From NCBI GenBank assembly GCA_008931825.1, contig QXVZ01023565.1, forward strand, positions 1,968 to 23,812: 21,845 nucleotides of DNA. The letters are read 5' to 3'. The notes below the pieces were generated by a model. The model saw only the letters and a list, made by a program, of their open reading frames with translations, made no database searches and was not told the DNA's origin. Below, piece after piece: positions 9,960 to 19,249 of the stretch. Numbering within the stretch: position 1 is the first letter of the stretch; each line of letters starts with the position of its first letter. The stretch is from Phallusia fumigata. Lineage: Eukaryota > Chordata > Ascidiacea > Phlebobranchia > Ascidiidae. The position numbers and the translations under genes were made by a program.

Positions 9960-10065
9960 TGTTTCTAAGAATATATTAAAAAAGAAAGTGTGAGTTGTGA
10001 ATGTGGTCGACTCTATCGCTTTGCAACCGTGAAAACCAGTTCAATGGTTCTTGGTCGATTCAGCT
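9960..10065 (-). promoter_or_regulatory. Orphan promoter-region relic
   Basis: On the minus strand, TTTTCACGGTTGCAAAGCGAT, AGTCGACCACATTCACAACTC and ACACTTTCTT match the upstream region of copy C (7600-7665). No array gene lies downstream on this strand for over a kilobase, so this is a promoter left without its gene. No TATAAA is kept. Confidence 0.45.
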
Positions 10066-10104
10066 ATGTTACATTCGACTAAACGCGTTAACACTGAACA
10101 ACTT

Positions 10105-10155
10105 TTCGGTGACACTTAGCGGTGTAGCTTAACGGTGACACTTAGCAGTGCCAGT
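10105..10155 (+). repeat. Tandem GGTGACACTTAGC motif
   Basis: GGTGACACTTAGCGGTG and GGTGACACTTAGCAGTG lie about 29 bases apart. Relatives occur near 6092, 8390 (reversed) and 14275. Role unknown. Confidence 0.4.
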
Positions 10156-10328
10156 ATCTATTTTCAGTTTACTGCAAAGAAAATTTTAAATACAGACACT
10201 GAATCCCGAATGTTACCTTTTTCTGCGGTAGTTTGTTTAATGTCATAAGGTCATCGCCGTTTAATTATCTAACTTTCAAACAAACTATTTTTAGGAAGAA
10301 CGAACCAGTTTTCGTACAATTATTTCCG

Positions 10329-10933
10329 TTTATTTATGCGACAAAAATAATCAGCACATACTTTGACGAACGCTGCGAAGTCTCTGCCTTCCTGACTTCG
10401 CCTAAAAAACAAGAAATCAGTTTAATCATTCGAAACATCGAAATTTTGTGTGTGCGTCGAATCGTTAGCTTTTTGACAATTTACAAAAAAACAACGACAA
10501 TACAATAAGGTAAAAAATGTACATCGGATCCTTATTTTGGTATTTTTATGTTCATAAAACTTACCTCAATTTTATATCGAGATTTTTATTTCTTGTGTCC
10601 AGGCTCGTCTGGAAAATTACCATCCAGTCCCGTGATCTTGATTGTATTATAATTACATCAGGGTAGGCGGCGCACGCAGCAGTCTATGTGATGCAAATTT
10701 ATGGTGTAAGTTTTTTTAGTACGACTTGTCAAATAAGTTGCCACGATTGACCGCATGAAGCAGATAAAAATCGTCGTTAAATGTCCAAAATAACATTTGT
10801 AAGGTTTGTCAACACGACATCATGCAACTTACAATTATTAGATCCGGTATCAGCCACAAGGGGCGACGCGTTTGTTGTATCAATGCACATCAGTATAACA
10901 CAAGCAACCAACGCTAACAACACTACTTTTCAT
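10329..10933 (-). pseudogene. Copy E: frameshifted array gene
   Basis: Exon 1 runs from the ATG at 10933 to a good donor T|GTAAGTTGC at 10832. A two-base loss just after the start throws the signal peptide out of frame, ending in TGA about 17 codons in. The end of exon 2 is present: it matches copy J up to a stop at 10588-10586 and a perfect donor GAG|GTAAGT (exon end 10565). The front of exon 2, with its acceptor, is replaced by unrelated sequence near 10620-10690. The 3' exon starts at 10401 (TTTTTTAG|GCGAAG), with AATAAA at 10334-10329. Closest to copy J by splice sites and intron sequence. Confidence 0.7.
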
Positions 10934-11234
10934 CTTTAAGTTATTTCTGTAACAGACTTAATCACATCTTGCATTACTTTTCCAGTCGCGAACATGAAAC
11001 GCTTGGGTGATTAACTAGTTTGTGCATCAACTTCTGTGTTGAATTTTACCGCAAGTTTCGCTTCAACCGCGTAACGTTACCCAAAAATCTGCTACTGTGC
11101 ATCCGATGGTGTCAATTTGACGTTCAAACAAAATTACGACCCAGGATTAGATAGCTTCCCTTTTTACCTTGCGACAGGAAGTGTTTTGCACAAACGTCGT
11201 GCAAACCAAGTTTGTAATTCAAAATATCTGAAGT

Positions 11235-11522
11235 TAATTTGTAACAAACAGACTTGCTACACTTGACAGCACGAAGCAAAAACGTTTGACAGATTGTTTC
11301 CGCTTTTTCTTTGCTTCAGCTCCAAGTTTTTCCTCCAAGATAAATCACATCAGAAGCGAAGACAGTTTCCTTCAAAACATTTCCTTTTCTTGGAAAACAT
11401 TCAGGCTGTGACAATCACTCACTACTTTGCAAACCGAAGTCACGACCAACTGTAAACTGATGTGCAGCGCCGAGAGGCTTTTGTCAGAAGCCGTCTTAAA
11501 TTCTGTTTGCAAACTAAACAGA
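11235..11522. repeat. Array-internal repeat, copy 1 of 3
   Basis: Begins near TTTGTAACAAACAGACTTGC, continues through TTGACAGATTGTTTCC, CTTTGCTTCAGCTCCAAG, AAATCACATCAGAAGCGA and CATTTCCTTTTCTTGGAAAA, and ends after ATTCTGTTTGCAAAC. The same order recurs at 12055-12433 and 13040-13328. No conserved reading frame and no inverted ends seen. Confidence 0.7.
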
Positions 11523-11529
11523 CTTTGTC

Positions 11530-11760
11530 ACATAGTTTTCACGTATTGGAGCTAATTTTACTTGCAAAAATCGTCAAATGTACATGAATCAAAGCCAGAG
11601 GTTGATTAACCATTTAAAAAAGCACGTGCTTGGAGCATGAAGAACAGATGCACCACAGTAATTTCTCTGCCAATTTTTACATGGTATAAAGACTATACCT
11701 GTGTTTCTCTGAGCAAGAAACGTAAGTGGCATTGCTCCAACCCAGTGTACTCGACGGATT
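11530..11760. repeat. Repeat block paired with 12435-12670 and part of 8600-8700
   Basis: TTGATTAACCATTTAAAAAAG, GCACGTGCTTGGAGCATGAAG and TTTTACATGGTATAAAG match ordered sequence near 12505-12600 and 8605-8690. It follows the 11235 repeat directly, as the 12435 block follows the 12055 repeat, so both belong to one larger duplicated segment. Confidence 0.5.
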
Positions 11761-11814
11761 AATGCAAATTGAAGTGATCAACTTTAAAAAATGAAAATGT
11801 TACAACGGAACTGC

Positions 11815-12045
11815 AATGAGAAAGGTAGCTGAACAGTGTACTACTTGCCAACATAACGTTTTCGGGCGTTGTTCCGCCCAAGACATTAAAGCCAAACAAA
11901 CAAACCAAGTTAACCAGAGAAAAAAGTCCCCCAAAAGTTTCCACAAGATAACAAAAACCCTTATTATGGTTGACTTCACCAAGTTAACTTTGAACCCACT
12001 GTAAAGTGCGAAAATGCCAATTCTAACCCGTTAGACGTCGCAGCG
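11815..12045. repeat. Repeat block related to 12925-13020
   Basis: CAAGATAACAAAAACCC, TTATGGTTGACTTCACCAAG and TTTGAACCCACTGTAAAGTG correspond to CAAGACAACAAAGGCTC, TTTTGGTTGACTTCTAG and TTCGAACCCGTTGTGGAGTG at 12940-13003. In both places the block leads into the next array-internal repeat. Confidence 0.5.
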
Positions 12046-12054
12046 TGCAGTGCA

Positions 12055-12433
12055 GACTTGCTACACTTGACGGCACGAAGCAAAAACGTTTGACAGATTG
12101 TTTCCCCCTTTTCTTTGCTTCAGCTCCAATTTTCCCTCCAAAATAAATTCACATCAGAAGCGACGACAGCTTCCTTCAAAGCATTTCCTTTCTTAGAAAT
12201 AGCATTCATGCTGTGACAATCACTTACTACTTTGCCAACCGAAGTCACGACTAGTTTTATCTCCAAGTTTTTCCTCCAAGATAAATCACATCAGAAGCGA
12301 CGACAGATTCCTTCGAAACATTTCCTTTCTTAGAAAACATTCATAAAGTCACGACTAACTGCAAACTGATATGCAGCGCCCAAAGGCTCTGTTCAAAGGC
12401 CGTCCCAAATTCAGTTAGCAAGCTTGACTGACG
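12055..12433. repeat. Array-internal repeat, copy 2 of 3, with internal duplication
   Basis: Same landmarks as 11235-11522, but the segment from CTCCAAGTTTTTCCTCC through AACATTTCCTTTCTTAGAAAACATTC (about 12255-12345) repeats 12122-12210, making this copy about 100 bases longer. Confidence 0.7.
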
Positions 12434-12673
12434 TTTTGCCGGATAATTAACGTATCGGTGCTCATTGCACTTGTAAAAAATATTAAATTTATATGAGGTG
12501 GATCAACCATTGGAAAAATAAGGACGTGCTTAGGCCATCAAGAAACAGGTGTGCAACAGAATTCTTTTGCAAAGTTTTACACGGTACGACGCGTATGTGG
12601 TACAGATTACCAAGAGAAAAGAGTTTTGTGTTTTTCTCAGAACTCAGAACGTTCTATAAGTGCTGCGGAAGCG

Positions 12674-12895
12674 TCTTGTAGAGAGAAAAAATAAAATAGT
12701 AATTTCCTAAGTTTCCTGAGACACGTGCTTGCCCTTCTATTGACACTTGGTCTTGGGAATTATTTTAATTTGTAATTTTTTCATATTCATGTTTGTCCGA
12801 AAATTTTTCTGTGAATTTGAGAATTGGACATAAATATAAGATTAAATCAACCAAATTTACAAATTCCTGCTGAGAAAGTGGCCAAACTTCAAACT
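12674..12895. repeat. Dispersed repeat, partner of 9225-9530
   Basis: Carries the same ordered landmarks as 9225-9530, ending in TTACAAATTCCTGCTGAGAA and AGTGGCCAAACT. It is shorter because an AT-rich central part is missing. Confidence 0.55.
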
Positions 12896-13039
12896 AGTAA
12901 CGACATTCACAAACAATTCCCAATTTTAAAACGTTTTCCCAAGACAACAAAGGCTCATTTTGGTTGACTTCTAGAAATTAGCTTCGAACCCGTTGTGGAG
13001 TGCAAAAATTCCATTGCTAACTGCTAAAACTATTGGCAG

Positions 13040-13328
13040 ATTATTTGTAACAAACAGACTTGCTGCACTTGACGGCACGAAGTAAAAAAACCTTTGACAG
13101 ATTGTTTCCCCCTTTTCTTTGCTTCAACTCCAAGTTTTCCCTCCAAGATAAATCAAATCAGAAGCGAAGTCAGTTTCCGTCAAAACATTTCCTTTTCTTA
13201 GAAAACATTCATGCTGTGACAATCATTCACCACTTTGCAAACCGAAGTCACCACTAACTGCAAACTGATATGCAGCGTCCAAAGGCATTTAGAAGCCGTC
13301 TCAAATTCTGTTGGCAAGCTTGACTGAA
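13040..13328. repeat. Array-internal repeat, copy 3 of 3, fused to copy F
   Basis: Same order of landmarks as the copies at 11235 and 12055. It ends at TTGGCAAGCTTGACTGA, where exon 2 of copy F begins abruptly. On the minus strand, the coding frame of copy F reads into it. Confidence 0.7.
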
Positions 13329-13719
13329 GATTGAAATGACTTAAATCGAGATTTTTTGCAACGTCCTGTAGTTGCGAGAGTGCTGTAACACAAAAGTCGA
13401 AAAAAAATATAAACGTTAATCAAGCAAGTTCTCAGCCAGAGAAGTGACCAGACTTTGTTTAATGTCACAAAGCCTGTTCAGGAAACCGATTTGACGCGCA
13501 AAGTAACCATGCCAACAGCAAGCTTGGTAATGCACAGTTTGGGTCCTAATTAAATCGTCGTGTAAAGCACAATAAAGCATAATTTGTTAACATGATTTTC
13601 AGCAAGTAACATTCTTTGAAGCTCTTATCCCATTGTCCTCGTAGATAATGCGTATTTGTTGTATCAATGCACATCAACATAACACAAGCAACCAACGCTA
13701 ACACCAATAGTTTGTTCAT
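13198..13719 (-). CDS. Copy F: open array gene with repeat-derived C-terminal tail
   Basis: Exon 1 is 13719-13611. It has a fully conserved signal peptide (MNKLLVLALVACVML start), then HYLRGQWDKSFKE, much less basic than copies A or H. The donor GAAT|GTTACT keeps GT and phase 1 but is weaker than the GTAAGT of copies E and J. Exon 2 starts at 13382 (TTTGTGTTACAG|CA) and reads LSQLQDVAKNLDLSHF before entering the 13040-13328 repeat at about 13328. The frame then stays open to a TAA at 13198, giving about 97 residues, 40-odd of them repeat-derived. No 3' exon could be found, and the TATA position reads GATGTGAAG. It may be a pseudogene with a lucky open frame, or a chimeric gene. Confidence 0.5.
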
Positions 13720-13855
13720 CTTATGATTTTGTTTGCAACAAACTGTGAACAATCGAAAACCGTTTAGCGGCTTTAAGTTAAAACAAATTGAAAGCTGAAT
13801 GCGGTTGACTCAGCTCTTCACATCCGTTGTAGACGATTTAATGCAGCATCAGCGC

Positions 13856-14240
13856 TTTAGATCGTTACAACTAATCATTACCATACGTAAAAGTTAGCCA
13901 ATTTGGTTTGTAACGCTGGTGCCGAACAACTGGTTTTAACGGTGTATAGATGAACACTGCATAAAAATCCAATTTTTACTACTGTCTTGAAACAATGCCG
14001 TAATTACGAAAATCCATTAATCGTTATTTAATGAATTTAAGTTTGTTTTAACTTTCGGTTTGGTTCTTTGCAATGGATTTGATAAATTCATTATCCTTTC
14101 AACATTTTCAACCTTGACTTCGTGAGCAACAATCTGTTGCAATTCCTGTGTTTCGGATAAAACCTTGACTAAACGTGATCTTGATATTTTTTTGAATTTA
14201 CCCAAAACTGAGTTTATGTGTCAAGCGCTTGAAGTGAAAG
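13856..14240. repeat. Duplicated block upstream of copy F (partner 18560-18950)
   Basis: GTAACGCTGGTGCC, CAACTGGTTTTAACGGTGTA, CTGTCTTGAAACAATGCCGT, TTCTTTGCAATGGATTTGAT and TTATGTGTCAAGCGCTT recur in order in the block upstream of copy I. Much of the similarity is outside any plausible promoter, so this is segmental duplication rather than selection on a control region. Confidence 0.65.
14017..14205 (-). pseudogene. Possible exon relic of an unknown gene inside the duplicated block
   Basis: A 62-codon open frame rich in Lys, Val and Asn (LSETQELQQIVAHEVKV segment). The partner block at 18725-18880 retains the same frame for LSETKEL-like sequence and NPLQR, but with a TAA inside and frame disruption before it. 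The protein is not recognised. It may be a captured exon, or only a chance frame in a duplicated non-coding block. Confidence 0.2.
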
Positions 14241-14569
14241 GTTGCCAAACCCGATTGTATTTTTTTACTCAAGGGCGACACATAGCGGAGCAAGTAATTA
14301 CAGAATAATATTTTCCCACGAAAAAAAAAGTGATTAAAATCGCCGAACTTGAATTTTGTCCATTACACTTGTTCTGGACTTTGTTTAATGTCACTTGGAC
14401 TTCGCTTTAACTATAACACGTAAAAAACCATTTGGCGGCCGAAAAACCCAAGATTTTCAGTTCAATTTCGTTTATTCGCGCTCTTCGAGCAGCGGGGTGG
14501 CGAAAGACCCTGAGGCCACCCAACTTTCTGTACACTTTGAACGCAATCAAAGTCACATACCAAATTCTG

Positions 14570-14953
14570 TTTATTTGTGCGACATCAAATAAATAGCACA
14601 TTAGTGAGGAACACAATAAAAGTATCTTCCTTCCTGGCTTCGTCTGAAAAATAAAAAAATAAAGCTAATTAAACAGATTAAACAATTTTTAAATAAAACA
14701 ATAAACAATTTCGAAATCAAATGGGGTCAAGTAAGCCTTTATTTCGACCGTACGTTTACTACTCGGCAAGTATTGACAATGATTTGGGGAAGTACCTAAA
14801 GTAGATTCAGAACGATAACGGCGAATGCCGGCACATTTATTTCAAATGCTTTTAAGTTTCTATTGGATGTTGCTGACTTTGTCCCGTCTTTGTTGTATCA
14901 ATACAAATCACCATACCACAATCAACCAATGTTAACAACGCTACTTTGTTCAT
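14570..14953 (-). pseudogene. Copy G: array gene lacking exon 2
   Basis: Exon 1 starts with the ATG at 14953 after the conserved leader, but an Asp interrupts the hydrophobic core (LTLVDCGMV). The segment after the signal peptide has no Arg run, and reading stops at 14854-14852. The donor GGTAAG is changed to TTAAAAG. Intron 1 and exon 2 are absent: sequence from about 14765 downwards matches intron 2 of copy J (about 19430). The 3' exon remains (start 14643, TTTTTCAG|ACGAAG) with AATAAA at 14575-14570. A copy broken by an internal deletion. Confidence 0.7.
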
Positions 14954-15239
14954 TTTGTTGTTTTGTTTGCAACAAAACTAAAAATCGTGTTGCGTTCCTT
15001 AAAAGTAATTCAACAGAAACACAGGTTTGATTAACTTTGAACGCTGGTTCCTAATATTTTTTTATCGTTTCCCCTTTAAAATCACCAACCAGTTTTCGTA
15101 CGCCTTCCGTATTTTCTTGATATTATTTATTGTTCTCGTGTTTAAATGAGAAATGTTTAAATATGCCTGCTCCTCTAGGGGTGGTAATGCCTGTCAAGTC
15201 CTGTCATTGTGTTTTTAGGTTGTGTAATCTGGTTATGTA

Positions 15240-15380
15240 GTGGTCTAGGTTTAAATTTAGTTGGTTTATTCTGAACGAACAACGCAAACCCCAGCTGCTG
15301 TCGTGTGACGTCAAAACTTTCGATTCATAGCAGTCTGGACAAGACCCTAAAATCGTATAGGGCTAGTCTGTAAGTTACAC
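15240..15380. repeat. Array spacer repeat, copy 3
   Basis: GTGGTCTAGGTTTAAATTTAG, TTCTGAACGAACAACGC and CCAGCTGCTGTCGTGTGA match the copy at 4385-4560. It lies just beyond the 3' exon of copy H, as the 3050 copy lies beyond copy A and the 4385 copy beyond copy B. Confidence 0.6.
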
Positions 15381-15649
15381 CGTGCATGTGCAAACCATGC
15401 GGCCTGCCAATCATATCTTACCAATTCGACTGTCATTTTTAATGTGAAGTGGTGTGCACAAAATATCTTTTCCGTCTAATTGATTTTTGTTTCAATCCCT
15501 ATTAGGTAATTGATTTTTGTAAGTTGTAAACCTAATGTTTCTGTTGTTTGGAACTGTTACTTACAATATATACGTGAAAAGAAATACTACAACACGACGG
15601 ACGAATTTAAAAGATACAACCTAATACATTCACCAAGTTGGCCAACATT

Positions 15650-15735
15650 TCTGTTTATTAACGCAACATATCGGCATTTTTTATTGAACTTTTTTGAAGA
15701 CGGACTCCTTTCAAATCTGATTTCCAGAGTTTCGC
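15650..15735 (-). other. Copy H untranslated 3' exon with poly(A) signals
   Basis: The acceptor GGTTTTCCAG|GCGAAAC gives a start at 15735. AATAAA occurs at 15685-15680 and 15659-15654. The exon 2 donor is CTGAA|GTGAATGCC (exon end about 15932). Closely similar to the last exons of copies A and B. Confidence 0.6.
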
Positions 15736-15954
15736 CTGGAAAACCAAACGAGTTTTAAAACATTGACTGCCTATAAAATGATTTTAATTTAATGTCAGTA
15801 GATCATTTAGAATAAATGTTCAAATTCTCATGAATTTTCCAACGAATATGCAAGATTACTTTATTATCATAAGAGAAAGGTTATTGTCAGTAAAACAAAC
15901 TTTACAATGTTATTCTATATTTGGCATTCACTTCAGTGTTTTGTTTAGATGTTT

Positions 15955-16403
15955 TTAATCTCTTCTTGATTCGTCCGGTAAACGTTTAAATTCAACAGAG
16001 TCGAGATTTTCAACAGCGCCATCTCGTTGCAAAAGCGCTGTAACACAAAAAAAATAAAAAATTTCAGACTTTTTGTCAAAGTTCGACTACAGACAGAAAC
16101 CCAGGTATCTCATCAGAATACAACAAACAACTTTGTTGCTTTATAACAATCATTTCACAATCGACTCGTTTCAGCTTTACAAATATATCAGGGTTAAGCA
16201 ATTGCCATAACATGTTTACAATTCTTTTTATGTCCTACAAATTTACTTAAGTGCAATTAAGTTTGTAATTACAACATTCACAATATCTTACCGTTTCTAA
16301 GGTTGCTATCTCCAGATCTTCTTCTATAGTACTGAGAAGCTGCAGTATCAATGCACATCAACATAACGCAAGCAATCAATGCCAACAACACTACTTTGTT
16401 CAT
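15955..16403 (-). CDS. Copy H: small secreted Arg-rich peptide precursor, intact
   Basis: Exon 1 is 16403-16292 (donor AACG|GTAAGA, the best in its subgroup). Exon 2 is 16037-15955 (acceptor TTGTGTTACAG|CG). They join in phase 1 across a 254-base intron. The product is 64 residues, the same length as copy A. The signal peptide (MNKVVLLALIACVML start) has a predicted cut after DTAAS. The next residues are QYYRRRSGDSNLRN. The exon 2 part (ALLQRDGAVENLDSVEF start) has seven acidic and five basic residues, so it is less anionic than in copy A. Signal peptide and exon lengths match copy A, whereas the stretch between them differs. No lesions seen. An AATAAAA near 16518-16512 is the only TATA-like sequence at the expected distance. 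Confidence 0.75.
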
Positions 16404-16419
16404 CTTGTGATTTTGTCTG

Positions 16420-17125
16420 CAACAAACCTGATTTTGTCTTTGATTGACTCGGTTTGAATCTCCCTAAAAATCAACAATAACAGTTCAAAGCGAAACCAAT
16501 CGTTACTACAATTTTATTAGGTTTGCATCCCGCCCAAAAAAATTCAGTTCAAATCGAAAAATTATTAATCTTTACATTAGGCGAACTAACTAACATTATT
16601 CGAACCGGTTTTCGGTTTATTCTTAACTGCTCGATGGCCGAACAGCAAGCGTAGACCGAATCAAACCCGCTGCAATTTATTCGTTGGGTCCGGAAATATT
16701 AAACCGGTAAATAGGCTTAAATTTCTGGAGCGATTTCCTGAGTTTCCTGATTAAACGCCAAATCCCATGAGTTTTGCTGCAAATATTTGTTGCTTCAGCA
16801 GTTCTGTCAAAGTTTTTGCAAAATTCTAAGGTTTTGCAAATGTTTGTAAAGTAAACTGTTTATTCTGTTGTTTTTTTTGTTAAATAATTTTCGTTTTAAT
16901 GATTTCATCAATTTTGTCCCCTTGTCCCGTCAATGAATTTCTTTTGGATTACAAACTAAAGTTGTAAAATGAAAAAAATTCGGTTTGTTTTGAATGGGTA
17001 TTTACAATATATACGTAGAAAGTAACGCTAAAAACGAGACTCGAAAATAAAAGATTTAACTTTAATGCGACATATTTCAAGTCAAAACATTTAGGTTTTT
17101 AATGCGACAGCTTGGAAAGTTTAAT
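16420..17125. other. Spacer between copies H and I, no gene
   Basis: The first 60 bases (GATTGACTCGGTTTGAATCTC) resemble the sequence upstream of copy B near 6010. The part near 16970-17060 resembles 5105-5170 and 15540-15620 and is shared spacer. No frame is supported. Confidence 0.4.
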
Positions 17126-17134
17126 TGATCTGTT

Positions 17135-18416
17135 TTGACAACGATCTTCATTTAAATCTGATTTCCTTCAATTCCTCTGGAGAGAACAAGATTGAAATTT
17201 TGTTACCCGGAATGAAATTTTGTTTTTCGTCAGTACTTCAATCAGAATACATGTTTAGATACTTGCAAATTTACCAACCAAAATCTAGAATCATGGCGTT
17301 GCAGAGGTCATTTAACCATAAACAAAAGTTTACCCGGTAATATCATGAAAGATACAAAACTCTGCAAAGAAATATTATTTTAAGCACATTTTCCCAGCTT
17401 CTATGCACCCATATGTTCGGTGCATAAACGATGGTTAAAACGTCCTTCCTTTTACATTATACGATCGACCATATGCATCGAATATTGTGTCTTTCCAAAC
17501 GGTTTATCAACGACAGTTGTGTCGACATTCCTCATTTAATGTCAATCAAGTTGCCAACTTTTTAAATAGCCCTATTGGTGAGAACGCACTTCCCAGATAC
17601 GCATTCCGCCGTTGCTGACTCGATTATTCGAGGCAATGCAGCAAGACTGCGTTTGTGCAAAAATGCTGCAATTTTTGCTTAAACACGGTCATGTTTTGTA
17701 GAGCCGAAATTGTTCTGTTTTGCAATAATCTTTAGAAAAAGTAACCTTTGTGCATAAAATCATTTTACTTAAGGATCATGAGACAAAGGTCGATGTCAGT
17801 AAAACCAACTTTACAATATTCTTCTATTTTGCATTCTCCTGGTATTCTGTTGAGATGAATTTTAATCTCTTCTTAACTCGTGCTAAAAATATTCAGCTTC
17901 ATTCTCAATAACTTCATCTCGTCGCAAAATCGCTGAAAATACATAAAACAATGAAAATATTTCAACAAAAGCACACAAAATATAAACAATAAAATCTGAA
18001 TCATACAACAAATAAAAAAATCCACAGTTTGTTGTCAAATACGACTCAGGGAGAAATACTTGGATCTCATCAGAAAAAACAAACAACTTTGTGGGTTTGA
18101 TAACAAGCGTCTTACAAACGACAAACATACTTATCGCTCGACTGCACTATGCTGGTTTATTAACTTGTTTCAGGTTTACAAACACATCAGGGTTAAGAAT
18201 CTTTCGTTGGTGTGTTTACAATATATTTTTATGTTCCACCATTTTATTTCAAGCCAATTAAGTTTGTAACTACATTCACAATATCTTACTGTTTCTAGGT
18301 TTGCTATCTTCAAATCGTTATCCCACTCTTCTTCTTCTGCGCAATAACGCATTTGTTGTATCAATGCACATCAGTATACCACGAGCGACCAACGCCCACA
18401 AAACTACTTTTTTCAT
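17135..18416 (-). pseudogene. Copy I: array gene with nonsense codons
   Basis: Exon 1 runs 18416-18290. The signal peptide has drifted (MKKVVLWALVARGIL start), followed by LLRRRRRVG and then an in-frame TAA at 18320-18318, before the intact donor A|GTAAGA. Exon 2 starts at 17932 (TATTTTCAG|CG), reads AILRRDEVIENEAEYF and stops at TAG 17885-17883, seven codons short of the stop position in copy H. The exon 2 donor is GA instead of GT near 17837. The 3' exon acceptor TCTCCAG|AGGAA is at 17177 and no AATAAA is evident. Read literally, only a 32-residue signal peptide plus Arg run could be made. Probably dead, although its TATA box is the best in the array. Confidence 0.65.
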
Positions 18417-18519
18417 CTTGTTTGCAATAAACTTAGAACAATTTAACATACTGCTTTAAGTTAAGCAGGGCGGCTTTAAGTTAAAACAAAATGAAAGCTC
18501 AACGTGGTTGACTCATCAC

Positions 18520-18526
18520 TTTTATA
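18520..18526 (-). promoter_or_regulatory. TATA box of copy I
   Basis: GGATATAAAAGTGATGAGTC on the minus strand, about 104-110 bases upstream of copy I's ATG, the same spacing as in copy D. Flanking GATCTAAAGCGCTGATG and GAGTCAACC are shared with copy F, where the TATA itself is lost. Confidence 0.55.
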
Positions 18527-18559
18527 TCCGTTATAAACGGTTTTATGTTGCATCAGCGC

Positions 18560-18950
18560 TTTAGATCGATCAAAAGATGATAAACTTCGCAATTTATTTA
18601 CCATATGTAACAGACAGTCAAGTTAGATTGTAACGCTGGTGCCAAACAACATGTTGTAACGGTGTATGGGTGTACACCAATTTTTACCACTGTCTTGAAA
18701 CAATGCCGTAATTAGAAAATCCGTTAATTAACTTTTATGGAATTCTAAGTTTGCTTTAACTTCCAGGTTGCTTCTTTGCAATGGATTTGATACATTCGTT
18801 CTAGCCGCAACATTTTATACCTTCACTTCGAGAACAACAATACGTTTAAGTTCTTTTGTTTCGGATAATACCTAGGCTAAACGCCAAAATGTTCTTGATA
18901 CTTATAATAAATTTACCCAAAAATCAATTTATGTGTCGAGCGCTTTAAGT
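18560..18950. repeat. Duplicated block upstream of copy I (partner 13856-14240)
   Basis: Ordered matches to the block upstream of copy F, from GCGCTTTAGATCG through TTATGTGTCGAGCGCTTTAAG. Adjacent 19140-19430 matches 14398-14765, so the duplication covers the 5' side of one gene and the 3' end of the next. Confidence 0.65.
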
Positions 18951-19249
18951 AAATTTTTTTTCACGGTGTTCGAACCCGGGAAATCCCGAGAACTACTCCC
19001 GTTTTTTTATTTCTGTATATGGTTCGACCGCCTCAAACGCGATTGTAATTTTATTCAAGAGCGACACGTTAGTAGTTGCAGGAAAAAATAATTTAAGACC
19101 CCGCATTTTGGTTTTGTGAATTAATATTTTACTGCAGTTCGTTGTCACACACACTTCGCTTTGATTATAAGATGTAAAAAACAATGTTGTTGCTGAAAAT
19201 CCCAAAACTTTCTGTATACACTCAACACAATCTGAGTCAAAAAATAATT

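Noticed and set aside
17883-18128. 81-codon minus frame with hydrophobic residues
   Set aside because: Its last 16 codons are exon 2 of copy I; the rest is intron read through, ending at the acceptor TATTTTCAG.
18963-19003. Minus-strand GGGTTCGAACACCG resembling a tRNA T arm
   Set aside because: No convincing A box or acceptor pairing around it, so it is not listed as a tRNA-like feature.
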